A stretch of DNA of 64,000 nucleotides from an uncultured Coriobacteriaceae bacterium. Its GTDB lineage: Bacteria; Actinomycetota; Coriobacteriia; Coriobacteriales; Atopobiaceae. This document shows positions 52,501-60,379 of the stretch, piece by piece (position 1 is the first letter of the stretch; each line of letters begins with the position of its first letter). A program made the position numbers and the translations under genes. The notes beneath the pieces were generated by a model. It worked only from the letters and a program-made list of their open reading frames with translations, searched no databases and was not told where the DNA came from. Where the stretch lies: assembly GCA_902795065.1 (NCBI GenBank), contig CADBJR010000003.1:1-64000 (forward strand), read 5' to 3'.

Positions 52501-53973
52501 ATGGGGGAGACAACCTTCGCCGAGCGGCTCAAGGCTGCGATGGCAGCGCGGGGCCTCAAGCAGGTCGACCTCGTGCGCATGGCGCGGGAGCAGGGCGTCA
52601 AGCTGGGAAAATCCCAGCTCAGCCAGTATCTCTCGGGCAAGACCGCCCCGCGCAGGGACATGCTCGCGTTCCTCTCCTCCGCGCTCGGCTCCAATCTTGA
52701 ACTTGAACCCGAACCCCAGGCACCCCAGCCCGTCCAAGCATCCGTACAGGAGGCACCCATGCGTACGTTCAGCAAGTCCAGCAAGCTCGACCATGTGTCC
52801 TACGACGTTCGCGGCCCTGTGCTCGACGAGGCCATGCGCATGGAGGAGAACGGCGTCCACATCCTGAAGCTCAACATCGGCAACCCCGCGCCGTTCGGCT
52901 TCCGCACCCCCGACGAGGTGGTGCAGGACATGGCGAGCCAGCTCACCGATACCGAGGGCTACTCCGACAGCAAGGGCCTCTTCTCTGCGCGCAAGGCCAT
53001 CATGCAGTATGACCAGCTCAAGGGTATCCCGGGCGTCCAGATGAGCGACATCTACACGGGCAACGGCGTCTCGGAGCTCATCAACCTCACCATGCAGGCC
53101 ATGGTGGACAACGGCGACGAGATCCTGGTGCCGAGTCCCGACTACCCGCTCTGGACCGCGTGCGTCACGCTCGCCGGCGGCAAGGCGGTGCACTACATCT
53201 GCGACGAGCAGGCCGGCTGGATCCCCGATGTGGCCGACATCCGCAAGAAGGTGACCCCTGCCACCAAGGCCATCGTCGTCATCAACCCCAACAACCCCAC
53301 CGGCGCGCTCTATCCGCGCGAGGTGCTCCAGGAGATCGTCGAGGTGGCGCGCGAGCATCAGCTCATCATCCTCGCCGACGAGATCTACGACCGCCTGGTC
53401 ATGGACGGGGAGGAGCACGTCTCCATCGCGAGCCTCGCGCCCGACCTGTTCTGCATCACGATGAACGGCCTCTCCAAGAGCCACATGATCGCCGGTTGGC
53501 GCATCGGCTGGATGTCCATCTCGGGCAACAAGCGCATCGGCAAGGGCCTCATCGAGGGTATCAACATGATGAGCAACATGCGCCTGTGCTCCAACGTGCC
53601 CGCGCAGTCGATCGTCCAGACCGCGCTCGGCGGCTACCAGAGCGTCAAGAACTACGTCGTGCCCACGGGCCGCGTGTGCCAGCAGCGCGACTTCGTGTAC
53701 AAGCGCCTCAGCGAGATGGACGGCGTCTCGGTGGTCAAGCCCAAGGCGGCGTTCTACATCTTCCCCAAGCTCGATCCCAAAAAGTTCAACATCCACGACG
53801 ACGATCAGTTCGCCCTCGACCTTCTGCAGGACCAGAAGGTGCTCATCGTGCCGGGCAAGGGCTTCAACTGGGAGACGCCGGGCTACTTCCGCATCGTCTA
53901 CCTGCCGCGCCGCGCGGTGCTCGGCGAGGCGCTCGACAAGCTCGAGGAGTTCCTGCGCTATTACCGTCAGTAA
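52501..53973 (+). CDS. XRE-type HTH fused to an AlaA-like aminotransferase
   Basis: 490 residues. Residues 1-65 form an XRE helix-turn-helix (FAERLKAAMAARGLKQVDLV, LGKSQLSQYLSGKTAPRRDM). A Pro/Gln/Glu linker follows, then from residue about 87 a class I aminotransferase: LNIGNPAPFGFRTPDEV, NPNNPTGALYP, ADEIYDRLVMDG, NGLSKSHMIAGWRIGWMS (PLP Lys). The enzyme part resembles AlaA alanine-pyruvate aminotransferase. An internal in-frame ATG at 52759 has AGGAGG at 52748-52753, so a free 404-residue enzyme is also likely. Confidence 0.88.
   Translation: MGETTFAERLKAAMAARGLKQVDLVRMAREQGVKLGKSQLSQYLSGKTAPRRDMLAFLSSALGSNLELEPEPQAPQPVQASVQEAPMRTFSKSSKLDHVSYDVRGPVLDEAMRMEENGVHILKLNIGNPAPFGFRTPDEVVQDMASQLTDTEGYSDSKGLFSARKAIMQYDQLKGIPGVQMSDIYTGNGVSELINLTMQAMVDNGDEILVPSPDYPLWTACVTLAGGKAVHYICDEQAGWIPDVADIRKKVTPATKAIVVINPNNPTGALYPREVLQEIVEVAREHQLIILADEIYDRLVMDGEEHVSIASLAPDLFCITMNGLSKSHMIAGWRIGWMSISGNKRIGKGLIEGINMMSNMRLCSNVPAQSIVQTALGGYQSVKNYVVPTGRVCQQRDFVYKRLSEMDGVSVVKPKAAFYIFPKLDPKKFNIHDDDQFALDLLQDQKVLIVPGKGFNWETPGYFRIVYLPRRAVLGEALDKLEEFLRYYRQ
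52748..52761 (+). promoter_or_regulatory. Internal ribosome site and start for the bare aminotransferase
   Basis: AGGAGG, five bases, then an ATG in the frame of the fusion. The product from here has the normal length of an AlaA enzyme. Confidence 0.7.
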
Positions 53974-54017
53974 GACCGGGCGATGCTCCAGGGGGTACTC
54001 CCTTTTTCGAATAGGGC

Positions 54018-54116
54018 GTGAGCCGCATCGCGCTGGAGAACCAGGGTTTAAACCAGAAGTACTTCGAAGCGCAGGAGAAGCGCAAGGACAGCCTTATCGG
54101 CATACTCTTCGGATAA
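54018..54116 (+). other. Possible short open frame or gene remnant
   Basis: GTG at 54018, directly after an in-frame TAG, opens a 32-codon frame whose product ends RKDSLIGILFG. The residue mix looks protein-like, but there is no ribosome site and no recognised family. It could be the remnant of a lost gene. Confidence 0.25.
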
Positions 54117-54135
54117 CCGAGACTACCGGTTATCC
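54111..54135. terminator. Hairpin after the aminotransferase region
   Basis: 9-bp arms GGATAACCG / CGGTTATCC with a 7-base loop. A second hairpin (CGTGCC / GGCACG, 54157-54175) lies before the stop of the minus-strand gene at 54186. Neither has a T-run. Confidence 0.45.
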
Positions 54136-54185
54136 ACCCTTCCCTCCTGGACGCCCCGTGCCATCCCCCGGCACGTGGCGTCGCG

Positions 54186-54455
54186 CTATTCCTGCTTATC
54201 GCGGTTGTAGAAGCGTGTGAGCTGCTCTTGGGACTGCTCCGCCATCTTGCGCTCCACGATGCTCCGACGGTGGTCGAGGATCGCGACCATCTCGTCGGCG
54301 ATCTCCTCCATGGATCGCGGCTGCGCGCCGCGCAGGTATCCCGCCATGCGCTTCATGGACCACTCGCCGCCGAGTCCCGCGGCAAGCGCAGCTCCCAGCT
54401 CCTCGGGGTATCCCAGCTCCCTCACGGCGGCGAGCAGGTCATCGTATGCATCCAT
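54186..54455 (-). CDS. Small conserved-looking helical protein, unknown
   Basis: 89 residues from ATG 54455. Two helical halves: DAYDDLLAAVRELGYPEELG, then MKRMAGYLRGAQPRSMEEIA and DEMVAILDHRRSIVERKMAE. Soluble and charged. The region MEEIADEMVAILDHR recalls small regulatory or DUF helical proteins, but I cannot name a family. A TATACT sequence lies upstream on the minus strand. Confidence 0.5.
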   Translation of the reverse strand: MDAYDDLLAAVRELGYPEELGAALAAGLGGEWSMKRMAGYLRGAQPRSMEEIADEMVAILDHRRSIVERKMAEQSQEQLTRFYNRDKQE

Positions 54456-54552
54456 GGGCGGCTCCCATCTCCAAACGATCGCTGCATAGTATACCGCCCC
54501 CTCGGGACAGGTCCCGAAGGGGCGGCAAGCCGTCTCTCTGTGCTGCTGTCGG

Positions 54553-55044
54553 TTACTTGACGGGGGTGATGGCGACGGTGCCCGTGGCGGGATCGGCGTT
54601 ATCGCCGGCGACGACGAGCGTGTAGCTGCCGGGCTCGACCTCGATGGTCGTGGCTCCCTGTCCCTGCGCATCGACGACGAAGATGGTGTCGCCGCTCTCG
54701 AAATCGAACGAGGTGCTCGCGATGATGTCATCGACGTTGGCGTCCGCGCCCTCGCCCTCGGTGGAGGCGTCGACCGCGAGGGGTGCAGCCAGCGCGATGT
54801 GGAGCGTGCCCTTGGACAGGTCGGGCGTGATGGTGAGCGCGGTGGTGCCGTCCTCGACCTCGTAGCCGATCATGAACATGTCGCCATCCTTGGCGGTATC
54901 GGCGGTGACGGTGTAGGTACCGTCGTCTGCCCACTCGCCGGCAAGGGTGGTCTTGGGGGCGCAGGCGGCCATCACGGAGACGAGCAGGAATGCGGAGAGG
55001 ATGCCCAGAAGGCCCTTCGCGGCGTTCTTGAGGTTCTTGTTCAT
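54553..55044 (-). CDS. Secreted lipoprotein, unknown
   Basis: 163 residues from ATG 55044. A signal peptide with lipobox (VSVMAACAPK) gives a lipid-anchored cysteine at about residue 28. The mature part is acidic and beta-rich (GTYTVTADTAKDGDMFMIGY, VVDAQGQGATTIEVEPGSYT). No domain recognised. A GC-rich hairpin at 54496-54525 follows the gene. Confidence 0.6.
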   Translation of the reverse strand: MNKNLKNAAKGLLGILSAFLLVSVMAACAPKTTLAGEWADDGTYTVTADTAKDGDMFMIGYEVEDGTTALTITPDLSKGTLHIALAAPLAVDASTEGEGADANVDDIIASTSFDFESGDTIFVVDAQGQGATTIEVEPGSYTLVVAGDNADPATGTVAITPVK

Positions 55045-55160
55045 AGTGCGGTTCCTTTCATACGTACCTGGGAAGCGCATTTATCATACGCCCTTGCTGC
55101 GCATGGCAGCGCGTCCTGCCCTGCATCTCCATACTCGCGAGACAGACACGAGACAGACAA

Positions 55161-55265
55161 CCTGTCAAAGGGACAGGTCATTTGACAGGATCACACCTGT
55201 CAAAGGGACAGGTCATTTGACAGGATCACACCTGTCAAAGGGACAGGTTATTTGACAGGATCACA
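55161..55265. repeat. Three tandem 35-bp copies of the CTGTCAAA repeat
   Basis: Units 55161-55195, 55196-55230 and 55231-55265, each CCTGTCAAAGGGACAGG plus TTTGACAGGATCACA around a central CA/TA. Copies 1 and 2 are identical; copy 3 differs by one base. Each unit can form its own hairpin. The last unit contains the stop codon of the neighbouring ATPase gene. Confidence 0.95.
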
Positions 55266-56016
55266 GGTTGATGTGGGTGTGCGGTCGGTCCCCATAGCCG
55301 TGGTACTCGCCCATGTAGACGAAATAGTCCGCCACCTCGTCGGCGAGCGACTGGTCGTGCGTGGCGATGATGAGCGTCTTGCCCGCGGCCTTGAGCTGCT
55401 TGAGGAAGCCCAGCAGCCACGCCTGCGTCTTGGCGTCGAGGCCAGCCAGCGGCTCGTCGAAGCAGAGGGCATCCGGGTTCATCGACAGAACGCAGGCGAT
55501 GGCCACGCGCTTCTTCTCGCCGCCCGAGAGCGCCCACGGTGCACGGCCGCGCAGGTGCCCGATGCCGAGCAGGGCGAGCGTGTCGTCCACGCGACGGGAC
55601 ACCTCGTCTTCGGAGAGGCCAATCTGCCACGGCCCGAAGGCGATCTCATCTTCCACGCTGGGGCAGAAGAGCTGCGCATCGCTGTCCTGGAAGACGAATC
55701 CCACGCGAGCATGCAGGCGTTTGGAGAACGACGCGTCGCGCATGCGCTGCTCGGTGACCTGGGCGCCGTCGAAGCGGTAGCTGCCCTGCTGGGGATGGAT
55801 GAGCCCGCAGATGGCCTTGAGGAGCGTCGATTTGCCGCTTCCGTTGTCGCCCATGAGCACCACGGTGTCGCCCGCATCGATGTCGAGCGTGATGTGGCGC
55901 AGCGCCACCGTCTCATCGTACGCGAAGCAGAAATCGTCGAACGCGATGAGCGCACCTTCCGCGGGCGTGGAGCCGTGGGGATGGTGGAGCGCCTCTGTCT
56001 CGTGGACGTGGGCCAT
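55261..56016 (-). CDS. cbiO: Energy-coupling factor ATPase (CbiO-type)
   Basis: 251 residues from ATG 56016. Walker A GDNGSGKSTLLKAI, Q-loop FVFQDSDAQLFCPSVEDE (the ECF-type QxxD...Q motif), signature LSGGEKKRVAIACV, Walker B ALCFDEPLAGLD, switch IIATHDQSL. A His-rich N-terminus (MAHVHETEALHHPHG) and C-terminus (THINL) suggest metal contact. The last residues and stop are encoded by the adjoining tandem repeat. Partner of CbiQ and CbiM. Confidence 0.9.
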   Translation of the reverse strand: MAHVHETEALHHPHGSTPAEGALIAFDDFCFAYDETVALRHITLDIDAGDTVVLMGDNGSGKSTLLKAICGLIHPQQGSYRFDGAQVTEQRMRDASFSKRLHARVGFVFQDSDAQLFCPSVEDEIAFGPWQIGLSEDEVSRRVDDTLALLGIGHLRGRAPWALSGGEKKRVAIACVLSMNPDALCFDEPLAGLDAKTQAWLLGFLKQLKAAGKTLIIATHDQSLADEVADYFVYMGEYHGYGDRPHTHINL

Positions 56017-56017
56017 G

Positions 56018-56830
56018 CTAGGCGATGCCTTCCAGATGCAGGAACAGGGCGGCGAGCAGCGCGAACGCGGCGATCCAGGCTGCGTCCGCGGCGTGCAGGC
56101 GGAACCGTGCGCCACCATCATACTCGCCCTCGAAACCGCGGCAGCGCATGGCGTCATAGGTGTCGGCTGCTGCCCTGCTCGCACGAACGAACAGGGTTCC
56201 GCCGACGTTGCCCATGGAGGCGCGCTTGTCGGTGTCGCGGCCCACGCTGCGCAGCGTGAGCGCGATGAGCGTCTCGTAGGCGCACTCGCCCAGGCGCACG
56301 ATGTTGCGCAGCGTGAGGTCGATGGCCATGATCACGAGGTTCGGCACACGGAATGAGCGGAGCGCACCCGTGAGCTCGGCTGCAGGCGTGGTGAGCGCCA
56401 CCTCCATGGCGAGTCCGGTGGAGACGAGCGCCTTCAGGCCGAGGCGGACTGCCGATGCCGGCTGTCCGAGCAGCGCTGCGGGCAAGGCGATCAGGAAGGC
56501 GAGCATTGCCGCTGCCCCTGCGACGGCAGCAGCGCGTGCGAGGGCATGCCGCGGCAGGAGTGCGGCTCGTACCAGCACGAAGGCGAGCAGCACGAGCGTC
56601 ACCATGATGTTTCCTGCGAGCGAGTTCAGGATGATTGCGCCCAGGGCGAGCGTGAGCTTGACGGGAGCGCTCGGCGAGAGGAGAGAGGTGCGTCCGTCAT
56701 CCAGGCGGAGCTGGCGTAGCACCGCAGCGACCGAGAGCATGCTCTTGGCAGCGAATGTGCTGTGGTCGGAAAGCGGCTCGTAGGCTTGCGGGACCGAGAG
56801 CCAATCGGGTATCTCGCCTGAACCGGGCAT
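56018..56830 (-). CDS. cbiQ: Energy-coupling factor transmembrane protein CbiQ
   Basis: 270 residues, about five membrane segments in the middle (TLALGAIILNSLAGNIMVTL, AMLAFLIALPAALLG) and the cytoplasmic coupling motif AADTYDAMRCRGFEGEYD (the A-R-G motif that contacts the ATPase). Start overlaps the cbiM stop (TGATG); the gene ends one base before the cbiO start. Confidence 0.88.
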   Translation of the reverse strand: MPGSGEIPDWLSVPQAYEPLSDHSTFAAKSMLSVAAVLRQLRLDDGRTSLLSPSAPVKLTLALGAIILNSLAGNIMVTLVLLAFVLVRAALLPRHALARAAAVAGAAAMLAFLIALPAALLGQPASAVRLGLKALVSTGLAMEVALTTPAAELTGALRSFRVPNLVIMAIDLTLRNIVRLGECAYETLIALTLRSVGRDTDKRASMGNVGGTLFVRASRAAADTYDAMRCRGFEGEYDGGARFRLHAADAAWIAAFALLAALFLHLEGIA

Positions 56831-57813
56831 CAGCTGAAATCGACCTCGGGCTTCATAGCACCTGCCGCCAGCCGGAAGATGATGACGAGCAGCGCAACGC
56901 CGATGATCGCCGAGACAATGTAGCCGGCAACCTCGGGGAGCGCCCCCACGGAGTAATCGGGCATGAAGGAGCTCCACTCCCAGCCCGTCGCGAGGCCTGC
57001 GGGCTCATAGCCGACCATCTCGGCGAGGTCCTCGAGGCCCCACTCTCCCCAGGCGTCGCCCGTGGCGAGAAGGCCCAGCGGGCAGGCTGCGATGAGCGCT
57101 ACCACCAGGCCGATCGCGGAAGCTGCCTTGCCGCCCTGCTCAACCGTCTCGATGCCGAAGCTCGGAGCGGTGGAGCGCAGGAACGCGAGGATGCCCACGG
57201 TGAATCCCGCCTCGGCAAGACCGGCAACGGTGAGATGCCCGAGCATCATCGCGGGGATGGACACGGAGAGGGGGTACGGGCAGTACAGCGCCGCGCCTGC
57301 GGCGTCGGTGAAGAGCATCGGCTGGATGCCGAACTCGATCGCAGCGAGCAGCGCCGCGACGTTGAGGCCGAGGTAGGAGCCCACGCCCGCTCCGATGAGC
57401 TCGCCCTTGCGGCCCTCGATGCGGTCGCTGATGAGCTTGTAGACGGCGTAGCCCACCATGGGCAGCACGAACGCCATGTTGAAACAGTTGGCGCCGATGG
57501 CGAGGATTCCGCCGTCACCGAAGAAGACCGCCTGGATGATGAGCGCGACGCTCACCGCCAGGCAGGCCGTCCAAGGACCGAAGAGGATCGCGATGAGGGT
57601 GCCGCAGACCGCGTGGCCCGTGGTGCCGCCGGGCAGCGGGATGTTGAACATCATGGAGAGGAAGCAGAATGCTGCGGCGATGCCCACGAGCGGCATCTTC
57701 TCGCGCGGCACGGTCTCGCGGACCTTCTTGGCTGCATAGCCCCAGATGGGGACCATGGCGACGTCGAAGACGGCGCAGGTGGATGGGCTGAGGTAGTTCT
57801 CGGGGATATGCAT
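56830..57813 (-). CDS. cbiM: CbiM cobalt/nickel ECF substrate-capture protein
   Basis: 327 residues. The mature N-terminus MHIPENYLSP carries the His that binds Co or Ni in CbiM/NikM. Family segments: PLPGGTTGHAVCGTLIAILF, FGDGGILAIGANCFNMAFVL. The C-terminal 80 residues (SVGALPEVAGYIVSAIIGVA plus spans) resemble a fused CbiN/NikN-like extension, and no separate cbiN is present. ATG 57813 follows GGGAGGG. Confidence 0.88.
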   Translation of the reverse strand: MHIPENYLSPSTCAVFDVAMVPIWGYAAKKVRETVPREKMPLVGIAAAFCFLSMMFNIPLPGGTTGHAVCGTLIAILFGPWTACLAVSVALIIQAVFFGDGGILAIGANCFNMAFVLPMVGYAVYKLISDRIEGRKGELIGAGVGSYLGLNVAALLAAIEFGIQPMLFTDAAGAALYCPYPLSVSIPAMMLGHLTVAGLAEAGFTVGILAFLRSTAPSFGIETVEQGGKAASAIGLVVALIAACPLGLLATGDAWGEWGLEDLAEMVGYEPAGLATGWEWSSFMPDYSVGALPEVAGYIVSAIIGVALLVIIFRLAAGAMKPEVDFS

Positions 57814-57832
57814 GGGCACTCCCTCCCGTGCA

Positions 57833-57846
57833 GTAATACGAATTAC
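57833..57846 (-). promoter_or_regulatory. Palindrome in the cbiM leader (possible metal-repressor site)
   Basis: GTAATACGAATTAC, arms GTAAT / ATTAC, 20 bases upstream of the cbiM ATG and just downstream of a possible -10 box (TATGAT on the minus strand). The shape fits a metalloregulator operator such as NikR-like sites; no regulator gene is nearby. Confidence 0.4.
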
Positions 57847-57919
57847 AGATTCATCATACTACTGCAGCATGGAAGGGGCTTGGGATTCCACGATTCGTAA
57901 CACCTGCCGAAGGAAAACA

Positions 57920-57948
57920 CCTGTCAAAGGGACAGGTTATTTGACAGG
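57920..57948. repeat. CTGTCAAA repeat, single copy
   Basis: CCTGTCAAAGGGACAGG...TTTGACAGG, as at 55231-55265. It lies between the cbiM promoter region and the stop of the beta-helix lipoprotein gene. Confidence 0.9.
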
Positions 57949-57959
57949 ATCCTAGGATT

Positions 57960-59366
57960 CTACGGCTTCGCAGGAGGCTCGCCGCCAGGTCCCCCATGGC
58001 CGCCGGTGGGCAGCGTGAACTCGATGGCCGAGCCGGTGCTCGCAGAGCCGGCGGTGTAGGCCACGCCGTCCACGTAGAGCGTGTATCCGTTGAGGTCGAT
58101 GGCGCCGGCGTCGCAGGTGAGCGCGGTCACGTAGGAGTCGCCGGTGAGCTTCCAGGTGCTCCCGGATTCGATCTCGACGTATACTGCGCCTTCGTCTGCG
58201 GAGTTGACAGCGCCCTCGTAGGCGGTGCCGTCCGAGAGGTACATGTTGAGCTCGGAGACGGAGTCCACCACGATGTCGCCGGAGAGCTGCTCATCCGCAA
58301 GGTTCAGCGTCACATGGCCGCCGTTGCTTCCCTCGGTGCCCCAGCCCGCAGCTGCTGCGCGCAGGAACACACCGGAAGCATCTTCGTTCACGATGGCGGC
58401 ACCGTCCAGGCTGATTGTGCACACGGTGTTGTTGACGAAGAACACGTCGCCGTTCTGGTTGGTGAGGCTTCCGCCGTCCATGGTGAAGAACGCCTCGCCC
58501 TCGGCCGCATCGCCGCTCATCGACTGGTAGATCATGACGGCCTGGTACCAGCTGCTCTTGTCGCTGTTCTTTGAGGTGTTGCTCGCTGTGAGGTCGCTGT
58601 TGATGAGCATGACGGAGTTCTTGCCCTCGACGACGACGCCCTGCGAGGAGGTGGAGACCAGCGTGGCGTCCTTCACGGTGACGTCCGCTGTGGAGTAGAT
58701 GACGGGCGAGCCCTTGCCGTCGGTCTGGTAGTAGCCGCCGGTCACGTTCTCGATGCCGCCGCCGCGGTCGCTGCGGATCGCTGCGCTGGAGTTGCCCGTG
58801 GTGTGGACGAAGAGGTCGGTGGCGTTCAGGGTGCCGCCTCCTGTGACCATGATGCCGCCGGAGCAGTTGTTCGAGGTCTCGATGATCGAATGCGCGATGT
58901 TGAGCACGGTGCCCTCGCCGTAGGAGAAGACCGCGTTGGCGTGGAAGCCGTCGGTGGTGACGATGGCGTCGGAGAGGTCGAGCGTCGCGCCGTTCGTCGC
59001 ATAGACGGCCGCGTTGGTGCCGTAGAAGTCCGCCTCGTCGCCGTCCGCGTCGCCGGTCTTGACGACCTCGATGTTGCGGTAGCTCTCGGAGGTGCCGTCG
59101 GCTTTGATGGCATGGCTCTCATCTGCGTCGTCGGCGATGGTCTCATCGATGGTGAGGTCGCTGCGCGTGAGCGAGAAGAGCTGCTCGCTCTCGGCGACCT
59201 CCTCGGTGGCGTCCTCAGCCTGCCCGACGGATTCGATGGCCTGCTCGGACGCTTCGATGTCTGCCTCAGGGGAGACGTTCTCCTGCGGTGCCTGGCCTGC
59301 GCAGCCGCCCAGTGCGAGGGCGGATGCGAGCGTGCAAGCTGCGATGATGGATGTGAGATGCTTCAT
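57960..59366 (-). CDS. Surface lipoprotein with probable right-handed beta-helix
   Basis: 468 residues from ATG 59366 (GGAAAGGAGC upstream). Lipobox ALALGGCAGQ, then an acidic linker, then many short repeating strands with Asn/Gly/Ser ladders (NAAVYATNGATLDLSDAIVT, NCSGGIMVTGGGTLNATDLF, SPVIYSTADVTVKDATLVST), typical of pectate-lyase-like beta-helices in secreted adhesins or carbohydrate enzymes. No catalytic residues can be assigned. Ends with a Gly/Pro tail. Confidence 0.75.
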   Translation of the reverse strand: MKHLTSIIAACTLASALALGGCAGQAPQENVSPEADIEASEQAIESVGQAEDATEEVAESEQLFSLTRSDLTIDETIADDADESHAIKADGTSESYRNIEVVKTGDADGDEADFYGTNAAVYATNGATLDLSDAIVTTDGFHANAVFSYGEGTVLNIAHSIIETSNNCSGGIMVTGGGTLNATDLFVHTTGNSSAAIRSDRGGGIENVTGGYYQTDGKGSPVIYSTADVTVKDATLVSTSSQGVVVEGKNSVMLINSDLTASNTSKNSDKSSWYQAVMIYQSMSGDAAEGEAFFTMDGGSLTNQNGDVFFVNNTVCTISLDGAAIVNEDASGVFLRAAAAGWGTEGSNGGHVTLNLADEQLSGDIVVDSVSELNMYLSDGTAYEGAVNSADEGAVYVEIESGSTWKLTGDSYVTALTCDAGAIDLNGYTLYVDGVAYTAGSASTGSAIEFTLPTGGHGGPGGEPPAKP

Positions 59367-59482
59367 GATGCTCCTTTCCGAACCGCTTGGCACCAAGGGT
59401 ATCCTCCAGACCTAAAAGCAACCTTAAGCGTGTCTATAATGGCCGTAGGCAGCGCTGCGGCGCACGGAGTCAGGAGGCACCT

Positions 59483-59944
59483 ATGAAGATCGCCATGGCA
59501 AACGACCACGCAGGTACGCAGCTCAAGAACCAGATCAAGGCCTGGCTCGAGGGCGAGGGGCACGAAGTCGTCGATTTCGGCACCTACGACGAGCAGGGCT
59601 GCGATCTCTCCGACTTCATCTATCCCGCCTCGATGGCGGTCGCGAAGGGCGAGTGCGAGCGCGGCATCTTCGTCGACGGCGTCGGCTACGGCTCGGCGAT
59701 GATCGCCAACAAGTTCCGCGGCATCTTCGCGTGTGTGTGCCAGGATCCCGTGTGCGCGGAGCTCGCCCGCCAGCACAACGACGCCAACGTGCTCTGCATC
59801 GGCGGCAAGCTCATCGGCCCCGTGCTCGCGATGGCCATCGTGAAGACGTGGATGTCCACCGATGCGCTCACAGCCGAGCGCTATGCCAACCGCCGCCGCA
59901 AGGTCGCCGCCATCGACGAGGAGCGCACCGTCGCGGTCGGATAG
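59483..59944 (+). CDS. RpiB/LacAB family sugar-phosphate isomerase-like protein
   Basis: 153 residues. KIAMANDHAGTQLKNQIKAW and FGTYDEQGCDLSDFIYPASM match RpiB, as do NKFRGIFACVCQDPVCAELA and ARQHNDANVLCIGGKLIG. The catalytic Cys of classical RpiB (CGTGIG) is replaced: here the loop reads VDGVGYGSAM. Substrate may therefore differ from ribose-5-phosphate. TATAAT at 59435-59440 is a likely -10 box; AGGAGG precedes the ATG. Confidence 0.8.
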   Translation: MKIAMANDHAGTQLKNQIKAWLEGEGHEVVDFGTYDEQGCDLSDFIYPASMAVAKGECERGIFVDGVGYGSAMIANKFRGIFACVCQDPVCAELARQHNDANVLCIGGKLIGPVLAMAIVKTWMSTDALTAERYANRRRKVAAIDEERTVAVG

Positions 59945-59953
59945 CGCGCCATC

Positions 59954-60379
59954 ATGGAGAAGAACAGCGCATCAAAGGCGCAGCCGCTCGTGGGGATCAT
60001 CCTCACGGCGCTTGCCGCCGTGCTCATGGCGGGTCTTCTGACCTTCGCGGGACCATGCGCCTCGCAGGTGGGGAAGGAGGCCCGAAGCTGCCTCTGGGCA
60101 TCCCGTGCGCTGCTCGGTGTGGATGCGGTGCTGCTCATCATCGCGCTCGTGCGCATCTTCGAGCAGGACGAGGGCGAGCGCCGCGGACTTTCGTTCGCGT
60201 CCGCCCTGCTGGGCGCGCTCATCGCCGTGATGCCGGGCACCCTCATCGCGCTCTGCCCCGATCCATCCGCACATTGCAACGCCGTCATGCGTCCGTTCGC
60301 CCTCGTCATGGGTATCGCAATCGCCTTGACGGGCGGCATCGACCTCACGTGGAGGCTGCTCGCGCTCAGGAAGCGCTAG
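59954..60379 (+). CDS. DUF4418-like four-span membrane protein
   Basis: 141 residues with four membrane segments (PLVGIILTALAAVLMAGLLT, LLGVDAVLLIIALVRI, FASALLGALIAVMPGTLIAL, FALVMGIAIALTGGIDLTW) and two conserved-looking Cys pairs (GPCASQ...RSCLW; LCPDPSAHCN). The pattern fits DUF4418. Nine bases after the RpiB-like gene. Function unknown. Confidence 0.65.
   Translation: MEKNSASKAQPLVGIILTALAAVLMAGLLTFAGPCASQVGKEARSCLWASRALLGVDAVLLIIALVRIFEQDEGERRGLSFASALLGALIAVMPGTLIALCPDPSAHCNAVMRPFALVMGIAIALTGGIDLTWRLLALRKR

Noticed and set aside
55161-55265. CRISPR-like array of 35-bp repeats
   Set aside because: The units are directly adjacent with no spacers, each is itself palindromic, and no cas genes are near.
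57814-57959. Cobalamin riboswitch before cbiM, or before metF/metH
   Set aside because: I looked for the conserved B12-box core and the long leader; the leaders are too short and lack it.
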